Part shown: positions 26,014-34,439 of the stretch, piece after piece
How positions within the stretch are numbered: position 1 is the stretch's first letter
How the letters are laid out: the number at the start of each line of letters is the position of its first letter
Source of the DNA: Clostridia bacterium
GTDB lineage: Bacteria; Bacillota; Clostridia; Christensenellales; Aristaeellaceae
Assembly: GCA_030535375.1 (NCBI GenBank)
Contig: JAUNJB010000008.1
Location: forward strand, 1-38,232
DNA: 38,232 nucleotides
Direction: 5' to 3'
Notes under the pieces: generated by a model
Databases searched by the model: none
Seen by the model: the letters and a program-made list of their open reading frames with translations, nothing else
Told to the model about the DNA's origin: nothing
Position numbers and translations under genes: made by a program

Positions 26014-26829
26014 ATGAGAATTTATCATCCCGTCAGGGGCGTGGGCGGTGCGCTGCGCGAGAACAGCTTCGCCATCATCGACGATGCGGGCGTGGAGATC
26101 GGCCAGGGAGGGCTGGAATTCCGGGTGCTCAAAAAAATGCTGCCGGACAGACCGCTGGATATTGAGATGAATATGAACGCGCATCCCATGGCCAGCGACA
26201 CGCTTTTTGGCGCGCTGAGCGCGCGGGCGGAGAGCATCAAGGACGAGCAGAAGGGCCTGCCCGCCCGGCTGTACACGCGCTGTGCCATCGACGATGCCGA
26301 GCGGCACGAGTATTTTACCCGCATGGGGTTTGACGACGTGGACGGCGACGAGCTGTTTGTTTTGCGCGTGCCGGCGGATATGAGCACCAGGCGGCGCAAT
26401 TACAGCCCCGTGGGCACCAAGGGGATCGATGTCGACCTGCGCACGCGCACCAGGCGCGAGGAGTTCCTGGTCAGCCTCAAGGAATTTGGCTGCGTGGAGC
26501 ACGCCAGCGAATGGCTGGAGGAGCGCATGAAGGACCCCGTGTTCATCGCGCGGGCGATGTACTACGGCAGCGACTTCGTGGGACAGATGCTGGTGACCGG
26601 CACGCAGAACGAGGCCGTGCTGGAGTTTGTGTGCGTGGAGCCCAAGTGGCGCGGCCGCGGTGTGGCCAGCGCGCTCGTCGACGAGGCGCTGATGCAGCTC
26701 TCCAGCCAGCATGTGCCGTATATGCGGGCTACTGCCGTGCGGCGCAATCAGAGCGCGATGCGCCTGTTCCAGCGCAGCGGCTTTGAGTGGGTGCGCACGG
26801 AGTGCTATCTGCTGGGGCGCGATCTGTGA
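26014..26829 (+). CDS. tandem GNAT-family N-acetyltransferase
   Basis: This roughly 271-residue protein contains two GNAT-like halves. The C-terminal half has the acetyl-CoA loop VEPKWRGRGVASALVDEAL and NQSAMRLFQRSGFEWV, both typical of active GNAT enzymes. The N-terminal half keeps a motif-B-like EYFTRMGFDDVDGDELF but no clear acetyl-CoA loop. The substrate is unknown. The start is uncertain: ATGs at 25993 and 26014 both lack a strong ribosome-binding site, which contrasts with all its neighbours. It sits between purN and purH but no link to purine metabolism is evident. Confidence 0.82.
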   Translation: MRIYHPVRGVGGALRENSFAIIDDAGVEIGQGGLEFRVLKKMLPDRPLDIEMNMNAHPMASDTLFGALSARAESIKDEQKGLPARLYTRCAIDDAERHEYFTRMGFDDVDGDELFVLRVPADMSTRRRNYSPVGTKGIDVDLRTRTRREEFLVSLKEFGCVEHASEWLEERMKDPVFIARAMYYGSDFVGQMLVTGTQNEAVLEFVCVEPKWRGRGVASALVDEALMQLSSQHVPYMRATAVRRNQSAMRLFQRSGFEWVRTECYLLGRDL

Positions 26830-26886
26830 CAGATGCGGCCGCGTGGGCGACGCTCTTGCGCCTGGCGTGCTGCCCGTCCGTCTTCG

Positions 26887-26927
26887 CCGGCATAGCTGCC
26901 GGATTCGCCGGGGGATATCCCGTTTTT
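26887..26927 (+). terminator. possible terminator before purH
   Basis: A 6-bp stem (26887-26892/26897-26902) is followed by a short stem (26909-26912/26919-26922) and five T at 26923-26927. The second stem is weak, so termination would be partial at best. Confidence 0.35.
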
Positions 26928-26992
26928 CCCCCGTATTTACGGAACAAGCCATCAACAGGTTCAGTGAGCAAGATAAGAGAGGAAGAAAGACG

Positions 26993-28540
26993 ATGATCAA
27001 GCGTGCAATTCTGAGCGTATCGGACAAGACCGGCATCGTGGAGCTTGCGCGGCGCCTCCATCATCAGGGCGTGACGCTGCTCTCCACCGGCGGCACCATG
27101 AAGGCGATCGCCGGGGCGGGCATTCCGGTGACCGGCGTGAGCGACGTGACGGGCTTCCCGGAGTGCCTGGACGGGCGTGTCAAGACCCTTCATCCGATGA
27201 TTCACGCGGGCCTGCTGGCCGTGCGCGGCAATGCGGAGCACATGGCGCAGATCAGGAAGCTGGGTGTGGAGCCCATCGACATGGTGATCATCAACCTCTA
27301 TCCCTTCCGCGCGACGATCGAGAAGCCGGGCGTGACGTTTGAGGATGCGATTGAGAATATCGACATCGGCGGGCCGACGATGCTGCGTGCCGCGGCGAAG
27401 AACGCGCAGGATGTCGTGGTTGTGATCGATCCGGCGGATTATGACAAGGTGCTCAACGAGCTGGAGACGACCGGCGATGTGTCGCTGAAGACGAAGCGCT
27501 ACCTCCAGTACAAGGTATTTGAGCACACCGCGCAGTACGATTGCATGATTCAGCAGTATCTGCGCTCGCAGCTGGAGGATGCCGAAGAGTTCCCGCAGAA
27601 CCTGACGGTGACATTTGAAAAGGTGCAGGAGATGCGCTACGGCGAAAATCCGCACCAGAAGGCCGCGTTCTATCGCGACCTGGGCGACATCGCGGGCACG
27701 CTGCCGGCGGCCAGGCAGCTGCATGGCAAGGAGCTTTCCTACAACAACATCAACGACACAAACGGCGCGCTGGAGCTTCTGCGGGAGTTTGACACGACGG
27801 CTGTCGTCGCGGTCAAGCACGGCAATCCCTGCGGCGTGGGCGTGGCGGATGAGGTCAGCGAGGCATACCGCCTGGCGTATGAGGCCGATCCCGTCAGCGT
27901 GTTCGGCGGCATCGTGGTGACGAACGCGCCGGTCGACGCGGCCACCGCGGAACAGATGAGCAAGATCTTCCTGGAGATCATCGTCGCGCCGAAGTTCACC
28001 GATGAGGCGCTGGCGATCCTCACCCGCAAGAAGAACCTGCGCCTGCTGGAGCTTGATACGACCATCCGGAGCTATCCCGAAAACGAGCGCGTGATGCGCA
28101 AGGTGGCGGGCGGCATGCTCGTGCAGGAGATCGACGACAAGCTGCTGCCGGAGACGGAGCTCAAGGTCGTCACCGAGAAGGCTCCGACCGAGGAGCAGAT
28201 GAAGGATCTGCTGCTGGCCTGGAAGATTGTCAAGCATGCCAAGTCGAACGGCATCGCCATTGCCAAGGCCAATCAGAGCCTGGGCATCGGCCCGGGACAG
28301 GTGAACCGCATCTGGAGCACGCAGATGGCGATTGAGCGCAGCGGTGAGAAGGTCAAGGGCGCAGCGCTGGCGAGCGACGCCTTCTTCCCGTTTGACGACT
28401 GCGTGAAGGCCTGTGCGGAGGCGGGCATCAGCTGCATCATCCAGCCGGGCGGAAGCGTCCGCGACCAGGATTCCATCGACGCCTGCAATCAGTACGGCAT
28501 CGCGATGGTGTTCACGGGCATGCGTCATTTCAAGCACTGA
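26993..28540 (+). CDS. purH: bifunctional AICAR transformylase / IMP cyclohydrolase PurH
   Basis: PurH (515 residues) performs the last two steps to IMP. The cyclohydrolase domain shows RAILSVSDKTGIVELA, GGTMKAIAGAGIPVTGVSDV, GRVKTLHPMIHAGLLA and INLYPF; the transformylase domain has KHGNPCGVG with catalytic Lys and His, and later KSNGIAIAKANQSLGIGPGQ, GQVNRIWS, and SDAFFPFDD. The ATG at 26993 follows GAGGAAG. Upstream in-frame codons to 26711 overlap the GNAT gene and are not family sequence. Confidence 0.97.
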   Translation: MIKRAILSVSDKTGIVELARRLHHQGVTLLSTGGTMKAIAGAGIPVTGVSDVTGFPECLDGRVKTLHPMIHAGLLAVRGNAEHMAQIRKLGVEPIDMVIINLYPFRATIEKPGVTFEDAIENIDIGGPTMLRAAAKNAQDVVVVIDPADYDKVLNELETTGDVSLKTKRYLQYKVFEHTAQYDCMIQQYLRSQLEDAEEFPQNLTVTFEKVQEMRYGENPHQKAAFYRDLGDIAGTLPAARQLHGKELSYNNINDTNGALELLREFDTTAVVAVKHGNPCGVGVADEVSEAYRLAYEADPVSVFGGIVVTNAPVDAATAEQMSKIFLEIIVAPKFTDEALAILTRKKNLRLLELDTTIRSYPENERVMRKVAGGMLVQEIDDKLLPETELKVVTEKAPTEEQMKDLLLAWKIVKHAKSNGIAIAKANQSLGIGPGQVNRIWSTQMAIERSGEKVKGAALASDAFFPFDDCVKACAEAGISCIIQPGGSVRDQDSIDACNQYGIAMVFTGMRHFKH

Positions 28541-28572
28541 CGGGAGCGCGCGCAGCGGGATTTACCGTGCTT

Positions 28573-28603
28573 TTCCTTTCCGCATTCCGGGGAGGGAAAG
28601 GAA
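28573..28603 (+). promoter_or_regulatory. hairpin in the purH-purD spacer
   Basis: Bases 28573-28581 pair perfectly with 28595-28603 (9 bp, 13-base loop), 24 bases before purD. No T-run follows; it is probably an intercistronic stem. Confidence 0.4.
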
Positions 28604-28627
28604 CCGAGGAGATGGAGGAATCGTTCC

Positions 28628-29896
28628 ATGAAGGTATTGGTTGTTGGCGGCGGCGGGCGGGAGCACGCTGTCTGCAAAAAGCTGGCCGAATCCCCGCTGG
28701 TGGATGCCCTGCTCTGCGCGCCGGGCAACGCGGGCATCGCGCAGACGGCGCAGTGCTTCCCGGATGTCAAGGCGACGGACGTTGAGGCGATTGTCGCGCT
28801 GGCCGGGAAGGAGCATGTGGATTTCGTCTGCGTGACGCCGGATGATCCGCTGGCGCTGGGGTGTGTGGACGCGCTGGAGGCGGCGGGCATCGCGGCCTTT
28901 GGTCCGAACGCGTACGCCGCGCAGATGGAGGCCAGCAAAATCTTTTCCAAGAATCTGATGAAGAAGTACGGCATCCCCACCGCGGAGAGCGAGGTCTTCA
29001 CGGAGATGGACGCGGCGCTGGCGTATTTGGACACGCGGCGCGCGCCCATCGTGGTGAAGGCGGACGGGCTGGCGCTGGGCAAGGGTGTCGTCGTCGCGGG
29101 AACCATTGAGGAGGCCAGGCAGGCCGTCGTGGACATGATGCAGGGCGGCAAGTTTGGAAAGAGCGGCGCGCGCGTGCTGATTGAAGAGTGCATGTTCGGG
29201 CGTGAGGTGACGGTGCTGTGCTTTACGGACGGCAAGTGCATCGTGCCGATGCGCGCGAGCCAGGATCATAAGCGCGCCTATGACGGTGACAAGGGCCCCA
29301 ACACCGGGGGAATGGGCGCGTTTGCGCCGAGCCCGCTGTACACGGAGGATATGGCAAAGCGGGTGACGGACGAGATCCTGCTGCCGACGCTGCGCGCGAT
29401 GAACGCGGAGGGCTTCACGTTCAAAGGGGTTCTTTACGTGGGGCTGATGCTCACGGAGGACGGCCCGAAGGTCGTCGAGTACAACGCCCGCTTTGGCGAT
29501 CCGGAGACGCAGGCCGTTTTGCCGCTGCTTGACTCCGACCTGATGGAGATCATGATGGCCGTGCGTGAGCAGCGCCTGTCCGAATTGGACATACGCTGGA
29601 AGGACGGCGCCGCGGCATGCATCGTATTGGCGAGCGGCGGCTATCCGGGCAAGTACGAGAGCGGCAAGCTGATCTCCGGCCTGGATGACGCGGCTGCGGC
29701 CGGCGCGACCGTCTATCACGCGGGAACCAAAATGACCGATGAGGGCTATGTGACCGCGGGAGGCCGCGTGCTGGGCGTGACCGCGCTGGGGGAGACGCTT
29801 GGCGATGCGGTGGTGAATGCTTACGCCGCTGCGCGCAAAATTCACTTTGACGGCGTGCATATGCGCACGGATATCGGCAGCAAAGATTGTAAATAA
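28628..29896 (+). CDS. purD: phosphoribosylamine-glycine ligase PurD
   Basis: PurD (422 residues) makes GAR from phosphoribosylamine, glycine and ATP. VLVVGGGGREHAVCKKLAES at the N-terminus, FGPNAYAAQMEASKIFSK, the ATP-grasp segment IVVKADGLALGKGVVVAG, GPNTGGMGAFAPSP and the metal/ATP-site EYNARFGDPETQ are complete. GGAGG precedes the ATG at 28628. It closes the purine unit and is followed by a strong terminator. Confidence 0.97.
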   Translation: MKVLVVGGGGREHAVCKKLAESPLVDALLCAPGNAGIAQTAQCFPDVKATDVEAIVALAGKEHVDFVCVTPDDPLALGCVDALEAAGIAAFGPNAYAAQMEASKIFSKNLMKKYGIPTAESEVFTEMDAALAYLDTRRAPIVVKADGLALGKGVVVAGTIEEARQAVVDMMQGGKFGKSGARVLIEECMFGREVTVLCFTDGKCIVPMRASQDHKRAYDGDKGPNTGGMGAFAPSPLYTEDMAKRVTDEILLPTLRAMNAEGFTFKGVLYVGLMLTEDGPKVVEYNARFGDPETQAVLPLLDSDLMEIMMAVREQRLSELDIRWKDGAAACIVLASGGYPGKYESGKLISGLDDAAAAGATVYHAGTKMTDEGYVTAGGRVLGVTALGETLGDAVVNAYAAARKIHFDGVHMRTDIGSKDCK

Positions 29897-29928
29897 TACA
29901 AAATATGAGCATTAAAACCATATATTTC

Positions 29929-29957
29929 ACAAAACGGGGTTGTAAACCCCGTTTTGT
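29929..29957 (+). terminator. strong terminator after purD
   Basis: Bases 29929-29941 pair perfectly with 29945-29957 (13 bp, loop GTA); the 3' arm ends in the T-rich TTTTGT. The A4/T4 ends suggest it could also work on the other strand. Confidence 0.92.
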
Positions 29958-29968
29958 TCTGTTAGAAT
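29940..29968 (+). promoter_or_regulatory. candidate promoter of the dap operon
   Basis: TTGTAA at 29940-29945 and TAGAAT at 29963-29968 are spaced 17 bases. The -35 falls in the loop of the purD terminator, so the two units are packed back to back. Predicted start is near 29975, giving a leader of about 260 nt. Confidence 0.5.
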
Positions 29969-29974
29969 GATGCT

Positions 29975-30234
29975 CGTTCAGGGACACTGATCAGGAAGAG
30001 ATGCCGCGGCGCGGAATTCGGCGCCGGCGGCGCGCAGCGATCCGTCCCGGAGAGCCGGAAGGTTATGAAAACGCACTCGCCGCCTTTCGCGCTTTTGCAT
30101 ATTTGCGCCTTTCTTTGCGGCCGGGAGTGCGGACCGCCGCACCCGGAAGGGAAGGCGGAGGCATGGCTTTGACGGCGCGTTTTCGGCGTCTGGGGAATGG
30201 GATCGATAAAATACGCAGTTCAGGAGGAACCTGC
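29975..30234 (+). promoter_or_regulatory. long structured leader of dapA
   Basis: This roughly 260-base stretch has no convincing gene. It holds a stem at 30007-30012/30021-30026, and a strong stem at 30121-30146 (CCGG plus GTGCGG paired to CCGCAC plus CCGG with a 2-base bulge). It does not match the lysine riboswitch core. An unnamed regulatory RNA is possible. Confidence 0.4.
30215..30234 (+). promoter_or_regulatory. hairpin with dapA ribosome-binding site in its loop
   Basis: Bases 30215-30221 pair with 30227-30234 (7 bp, one bulged C at 30231). The loop 30222-30226 is AGGAG, the ribosome-binding core, and the ATG begins at the next base, 30235. Occupancy of this stem would directly affect dapA translation. 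Confidence 0.55.
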
Positions 30235-31107
30235 ATGAAATTTTCTGGCAGCTATGTGGCGTTGGTGACGCCGTTTCACGAGGATGGCAGCGTCAATTTT
30301 GAAAAGCTGAAGGAGCTCGTGCTCTGGCACATGGAACAGGGCACGGATGGCATCGTCGCCCTGGGCACGACGGGCGAATCGAGCACCATGAGCCACGAGG
30401 AGGACGACGATGTCGCCCGCTGTGTGATCGAGACGGTGAACGGCAGGATTCCGGTGATCTGCGGCGCGGGTTCCAACAGCACCCAGACTCAGCTGGAGAA
30501 GAGCCGCCGTTATCACGATATGGGTGCGGACGGCCTGCTGCTGATCACGCCGTATTACAACAAGGCCAACGACGAGGGCATGTACCGGCACTTTGCGACC
30601 GTCGCGGATGCCGTGGATACGTCCATCATCCTCTACAATGTGCCGGGGCGCACGGGCTGCGCCATCTCCCCGGCGTGCTGTGCGCGCCTGGCCGCGCACC
30701 CGAACGTCGCGGGCATCAAGGAGGCCAGCGGCAACATCGGCTATACGGCCCAGATCGCGAAGCTGGTCGGCGAGGATTTCTGCATGTTTTCCGGAAACGA
30801 CGACATGATCGTGCCGGTCATGAGCCTGGGCGGCTGCGGCGTCATCTCCGTGTGGGCGAATATCTGCCCCGGCCGGGTGCATGAGCTGGTGGCGGCGTTT
30901 GCCGCGGGCGATGTTGCGGGTGCGCGGGATATCCAGCTCAAGTATCTTGACCTGATCAACGCGCTGTTCTGCGAGGTCAATCCGATCCCGGTGAAGGAAG
31001 CGATGAATCAGCTGGGCATGGAGGTCGGCGGCTATCGCCTGCCGCTGTGCGGGATTTCGGAGAGCGGACGCGAGCGCGTGCGCCGGGCGCTGGAGGTGCT
31101 GGGATGA
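30235..31107 (+). CDS. dapA: 4-hydroxy-tetrahydrodipicolinate synthase DapA
   Basis: DapA (290 residues) condenses pyruvate and aspartate semialdehyde at the entry to the lysine/diaminopimelate pathway. The motif GTTGESSTMSHEE, the catalytic Tyr region ILYNVPGRTG, and the Schiff-base Lys in AGIKEASGN are present. Upstream in-frame codons back to 30001 are basic low-complexity sequence without family resemblance; 30235 has AGGAGG and is the family start. It overlaps dapB by four bases (ATGA). Confidence 0.96.
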   Translation: MKFSGSYVALVTPFHEDGSVNFEKLKELVLWHMEQGTDGIVALGTTGESSTMSHEEDDDVARCVIETVNGRIPVICGAGSNSTQTQLEKSRRYHDMGADGLLLITPYYNKANDEGMYRHFATVADAVDTSIILYNVPGRTGCAISPACCARLAAHPNVAGIKEASGNIGYTAQIAKLVGEDFCMFSGNDDMIVPVMSLGGCGVISVWANICPGRVHELVAAFAAGDVAGARDIQLKYLDLINALFCEVNPIPVKEAMNQLGMEVGGYRLPLCGISESGRERVRRALEVLG

Positions 31108-31823
31108 ACATCGCTCTGGTAGGCAACGGAAAGATGGGCCGGATGATCGATACGCTCTGCGCGCAGGATGAGAATCTGCACGTGGCGGGATTTGTCGGCC
31201 CAGGGGCGTGCCGGACGCTGGACGAGCTGGCGGATGTTGACGTCGCGGTGGACTTCTCCTACCCCGGCAACCTCGATATGGTGCTGGAAACGGCCGTGCG
31301 CCGCAGGCTGCCGCTGGTCATCGGCACGACGGGCTTTTCCGCCCAACAGGCGGCGCAGATCCGCGCGGCGAGCGCGCAGGTGCCTGTCGTGTGGGCGAAT
31401 AATTTTTCCACCGGCGTGACGGTGATGTGCCGTCTGGCGCGCATGGCCGCCCAGGCGCTGGGCGACGAGTTTGACATTGAGATCGTCGAGACGCACCATA
31501 ATCAGAAGGAAGACGCGCCCAGCGGTACGGCGAAGGCGCTGCTTGCGAGCGTCGATCCCAATGGCGCATACGATGTGGTATATGGCCGCGAGGGGCGTCC
31601 GGGGAAGCGTGGGCGCGAGATCGGCATGCATGCGCTGCGCGGCGGCACGGTCGCGGGAGAGCACAGCGTGCGCTTCTTCGGCCAGATGGAGGAGATCGAG
31701 CTGCGCCATCGCGCGGACAGCCGAGAGATCTTCGCGCGCGGCGCGCTCAAGGCGGCGGCGTTTGCCGTGAAGGCACAGCCGGGGCTGTATGATATGGAAG
31801 ACGTTTTGTTTGGAGGCAAGTGA
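31104..31823 (+). CDS. dapB: 4-hydroxy-tetrahydrodipicolinate reductase DapB
   Basis: DapB (239 residues) reduces the DapA product with NAD(P)H. The Rossmann loop VGNGKMGRM (about residues 6-14), the strand [11 protein letters not shown], the catalytic [18 protein letters not shown] and the C-terminal [17 protein letters not shown] are typical. The Rossmann loop carries Asn-Gly-Lys in place of the usual Ala-Gly-Arg. The ATG at 31104 overlaps dapA; an upstream in-frame start would overlap far more. Confidence 0.95.
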   Translation: MNIALVGNGKMGRMIDTLCAQDENLHVAGFVGPGACRTLDELADVDVAVDFSYPGNLDMVLETAVRRRLPLVIGTTGFSAQQAAQIRAASAQVPVVWANNFSTGVTVMCRLARMAAQALGDEFDIEIVETHHNQKEDAPSGTAKALLASVDPNGAYDVVYGREGRPGKRGREIGMHALRGGTVAGEHSVRFFGQMEEIELRHRADSREIFARGALKAAAFAVKAQPGLYDMEDVLFGGK

Positions 31824-31824
31824 T

Positions 31825-32517
31825 ATGGACGCGAATGAAATCATCGAGGCGATTCGCACGGCGAAGAAGAAGACGCCGGTGAAGGCCTACATCAAGGCGA
31901 GCAAGCCGTTGGCATTTGCTAACTGCCATGTGTTCACCGGTACGGATATGGTGGTCATGGGTGATCTGGCGGATATCGAGCCGGTGCTCACGGCCAACAG
32001 CGATGCGGTGCAGGACGTGGTGATCGAGTGCGACCGGCGCAACAGCGCGCTGCCGCTGCTGGATGTGACGCATGTCGGCGCGCGCATCGAGCCGGGCGCG
32101 ATCATCCGCGACCGCGTGGAGATCGGCGACGGCGCGGTGATCATGATGGGCGCGATCATCAACATCGGCGCGGTTGTCGGCGAAGGCACGATGATCGATA
32201 TGGGCGCCGTGCTCGGCGGACGGGCGATCGTCGGCAAGCACAGCCATGTCGGCGCGGGCGCCGTGCTGGCGGGCGTGGTTGAGCCGCCGAGCGCCAAGCC
32301 GGTCACCGTCGGGGATCACGTGCTCATCGGCGCGAACGCCGTGATCATTGAAGGTACGAGCATCGGCGACGGCGCGGTCGTCGCTGCGGGCGCTGTTGTC
32401 ACGCAGGACGTGCCGGCGAACGCTGTCGTCGCGGGCGTACCGGCGCGCATGATCAAGATGAAGGACGAGAAGACCGAGGGCAAGACGGCGCTGGTGGACG
32501 CACTGCGAGAGCTGTAA
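31825..32517 (+). CDS. dapH: tetrahydrodipicolinate N-acetyltransferase DapH
   Basis: DapH (230 residues) acetylates tetrahydrodipicolinate, committing the cell to the acetylase branch found in Bacillus. The N-terminal domain [19 protein letters not shown] is family specific; from about residue 85 the protein is a left-handed beta helix of hexapeptide repeats ([19 protein letters not shown] and on), with [20 protein letters not shown] and [25 protein letters not shown] lies 8 bases before 31825. The later enzymes of this branch (aminotransferase, deacetylase, epimerase) are not in the window. Confidence 0.95.
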   Translation: MDANEIIEAIRTAKKKTPVKAYIKASKPLAFANCHVFTGTDMVVMGDLADIEPVLTANSDAVQDVVIECDRRNSALPLLDVTHVGARIEPGAIIRDRVEIGDGAVIMMGAIINIGAVVGEGTMIDMGAVLGGRAIVGKHSHVGAGAVLAGVVEPPSAKPVTVGDHVLIGANAVIIEGTSIGDGAVVAAGAVVTQDVPANAVVAGVPARMIKMKDEKTEGKTALVDALREL

Positions 32518-32527
32518 ATGTCAATTC

Positions 32528-32554
32528 GAGGCTGCGATGGATCATCGCAGCCTC
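32528..32554 (+). terminator. terminator of the dap operon
   Basis: Bases 32528-32538 pair perfectly with 32544-32554 (11 bp, 5-base loop), followed by TTGCATTAT. The tail is also the -35 of the next promoter. Confidence 0.8.
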
Positions 32555-32582
32555 TTGCATTATAGGGTGTGCGTGATATAAT
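32555..32582 (+). promoter_or_regulatory. promoter of the CotH-family gene
   Basis: TTGCAT at 32555-32560 and TATAAT at 32577-32582 are spaced 16 bases. It begins one base after the dapH terminator stem. Expected start is near 32589. Confidence 0.75.
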
Positions 32583-32636
32583 GAGCGGGACGGAATGTGT
32601 GATTTTTTGTCTGCATGATGGAAAAGAGTGTGTGCC

Positions 32637-34292
32637 TTGAAAAAACTGAAGCTGCTTTTGGTGATGCTGGCGCTGTGCGCGCTGATGGTGTGCGCGGTGC
32701 TTCTGGGCTCGGTGTATGCGCCCGTGGTGGGACCCTGCCGGGAGATCGAGGAGCTGTGGGCAATCGAGGACGAGCGCATGGAGAGCGGCGCGCCGCTGGT
32801 GACGGCGCTGGAGAATCACGGCGTGCCGCTGGCGTATGATGAGCAGGCCAACACGTTTTACTGCACGCTGGGGCTTGAGCATGGAGAGGAATGGCCGGAC
32901 ATTCATCTCACGGCGCCGGGGGCGCGTGGCGTGACGGTATGCTTTGCGGACGATTACGGCTATGACTGGTGTGACGAGGCGATCCGCGAGGGATACGCTT
33001 ATCAGCTGATGGCGTACACGGAAGATGAGTATGCCTATTTTGACATCGTGTTTACGGGGCTGCCGATCATCAGCATCAGCACGCAGGCGGAGATCACCAC
33101 GGAGGATTCCCCGGTGCAGGCGGCAATCAGCGATGGAGACGAAGGACTGAAAAGCTTCGGGCGCATTCATACCCGGGGCGGATCGACGCTGTCGGCCGAA
33201 AAAATGGGGTACAGGCTCGAGTTTACGCGCAGAGCGGACGGGAGCAGGAAGGTCAGCCAGCAGGTGCCGGGCTTTGGAATCGCGGATGATATCATCCTGC
33301 TGGCGTGTGCATCCGACGGGACGAAGATGCGGGACAGGCTCAGCTGGGACATGTATGCGATGGTAACTGCGGAAGACGAGAGCTTCGGGCGGCGAAGGAC
33401 GGCGTATGCCGAGCTGTTTATCGACGGGCAGTACGAAGGCATCTATCTCATGGTGGAGCCGATTGATTGTGAGGAAGAGCTCGCCAAGGCCGGGGAGGGC
33501 CATCTGTTCACGGACAGCGTATATCGCACGGCGGTGCTCAGCCTGTCGCGGGACAGAATGTATTATGCGCACCCAATGGGGGATAATTCGGGATATGAGC
33601 TCTATTATGCGTTTGAATCCGGTCATGAATTTGATCATCTGTTTCCCTATCTGGAGCTGGTGACGCAGGAGAATGACGAGGCGTTTTGCCAAAAAGCGCT
33701 GGCATGTGTGGATTTGGATTCGGCGCTGCGTTATGTGCTCCTTGTCCAGGCGGGCGGCATGACAGACAATGTCTTCAACAACATGTACATGTGGGCGTGC
33801 TCAACGCCGCAGGGAATGATGTATCGCTTTGCTCCATGGGATATGGATCTCACATGGGGAGCCAAAAAGGAGGACATTGGGCAGCAATTTGAAAACTGGA
33901 TGCATTTTCCCGTGATCGACAGGATGATCAACCTTGACGCGGGCGGCGTGATGCGCGAAAAGCTGGCGGATACGTGGGCATGGATGAAAGAGGCGGCGTT
34001 TAACGAGGAGAATCTGGAGCGTCTCATCGCCCGGTATGCCCATGAGCTTGGCGATTCGGGCGCGATGGCCCGCGACGCGGAGCGCTGGCAAACGCAGATG
34101 TATGATCCGGACGGGTATGACATCATCAGCTTTGCGGCGGTGAGATTTATGCTGCTTGATTATGCGGTGGATGCCATTGTTCGGGCGGAAGGGGAGCCGG
34201 TAAAATTTTTGGCCGAAAGCGGATACGGGGAAAAGGGCGGTTCGATGCTCGATACGCTCGCGGAGATGTTCCGGGATGGCAATCTGCTGTAA
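32637..34292 (+). CDS. CotH-kinase-family protein, membrane anchored
   Basis: This 551-residue protein starts with a signal-anchor (KKLKLLLVMLALCALMVCAV), so the bulk lies outside the membrane. A CotH-like atypical kinase domain follows: the glycine-rich region HTRGGSTLSAEKMGYRLEF (about residues 181-199), the segment YEGIYLMVEPID, and the active-site APWDMDLTWG with paired Asp. CotH phosphorylates spore-coat proteins in Bacillus; in Clostridia many relatives are linked to surface proteins or cellulosome-like systems. No partner gene is adjacent. Start codon TTG 32637 is preferred, with GTG at 32628 possible; neither has a strong ribosome-binding site. It is a single-gene unit. Confidence 0.85.
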   Translation: MKKLKLLLVMLALCALMVCAVLLGSVYAPVVGPCREIEELWAIEDERMESGAPLVTALENHGVPLAYDEQANTFYCTLGLEHGEEWPDIHLTAPGARGVTVCFADDYGYDWCDEAIREGYAYQLMAYTEDEYAYFDIVFTGLPIISISTQAEITTEDSPVQAAISDGDEGLKSFGRIHTRGGSTLSAEKMGYRLEFTRRADGSRKVSQQVPGFGIADDIILLACASDGTKMRDRLSWDMYAMVTAEDESFGRRRTAYAELFIDGQYEGIYLMVEPIDCEEELAKAGEGHLFTDSVYRTAVLSLSRDRMYYAHPMGDNSGYELYYAFESGHEFDHLFPYLELVTQENDEAFCQKALACVDLDSALRYVLLVQAGGMTDNVFNNMYMWACSTPQGMMYRFAPWDMDLTWGAKKEDIGQQFENWMHFPVIDRMINLDAGGVMREKLADTWAWMKEAAFNEENLERLIARYAHELGDSGAMARDAERWQTQMYDPDGYDIISFAAVRFMLLDYAVDAIVRAEGEPVKFLAESGYGEKGGSMLDTLAEMFRDGNLL

Positions 34293-34339
34293 ATCGAGGA
34301 TAAATCGCTGTAAAATAAGGGAAAATTGTATTTTATTGA

Positions 34340-34368
34340 TTGACAGATGGCCGATGAGATGGTATGAT
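34340..34368 (+). promoter_or_regulatory. strong promoter of the str-type operon
   Basis: A perfect TTGACA at 34340-34345 and TATGAT at 34363-34368 are spaced 17 bases. Transcription should start near 34375. A stem at 34383-34388/34407-34412 occupies the short leader before the L7Ae-like gene. Confidence 0.88.
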
Positions 34369-34439
34369 AACTATGTTTGCTGTGCGCATCTTCCAAGGGG
34401 GAGGTCTGCGCAGAGGACAATGAAAGGAAGAAATGGTTT

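Noticed and set aside
26711-26992. N-terminal extension of purH
   Set aside because: These codons overlap the GNAT gene in another frame and the PurH family begins at 26993.
29958-30234. Lysine riboswitch before dapA
   Set aside because: I looked for the AGAGGTGC, GAAAGGGGA and GCCGAAG type core elements and did not find them in order; only unrelated GC-rich stems are present.
30001-30234. N-terminal extension of dapA or a small upstream gene
   Set aside because: The frame is open, but the encoded sequence is Arg-rich low complexity without a ribosome-binding site, while 30235 has a strong one and matches the family start.
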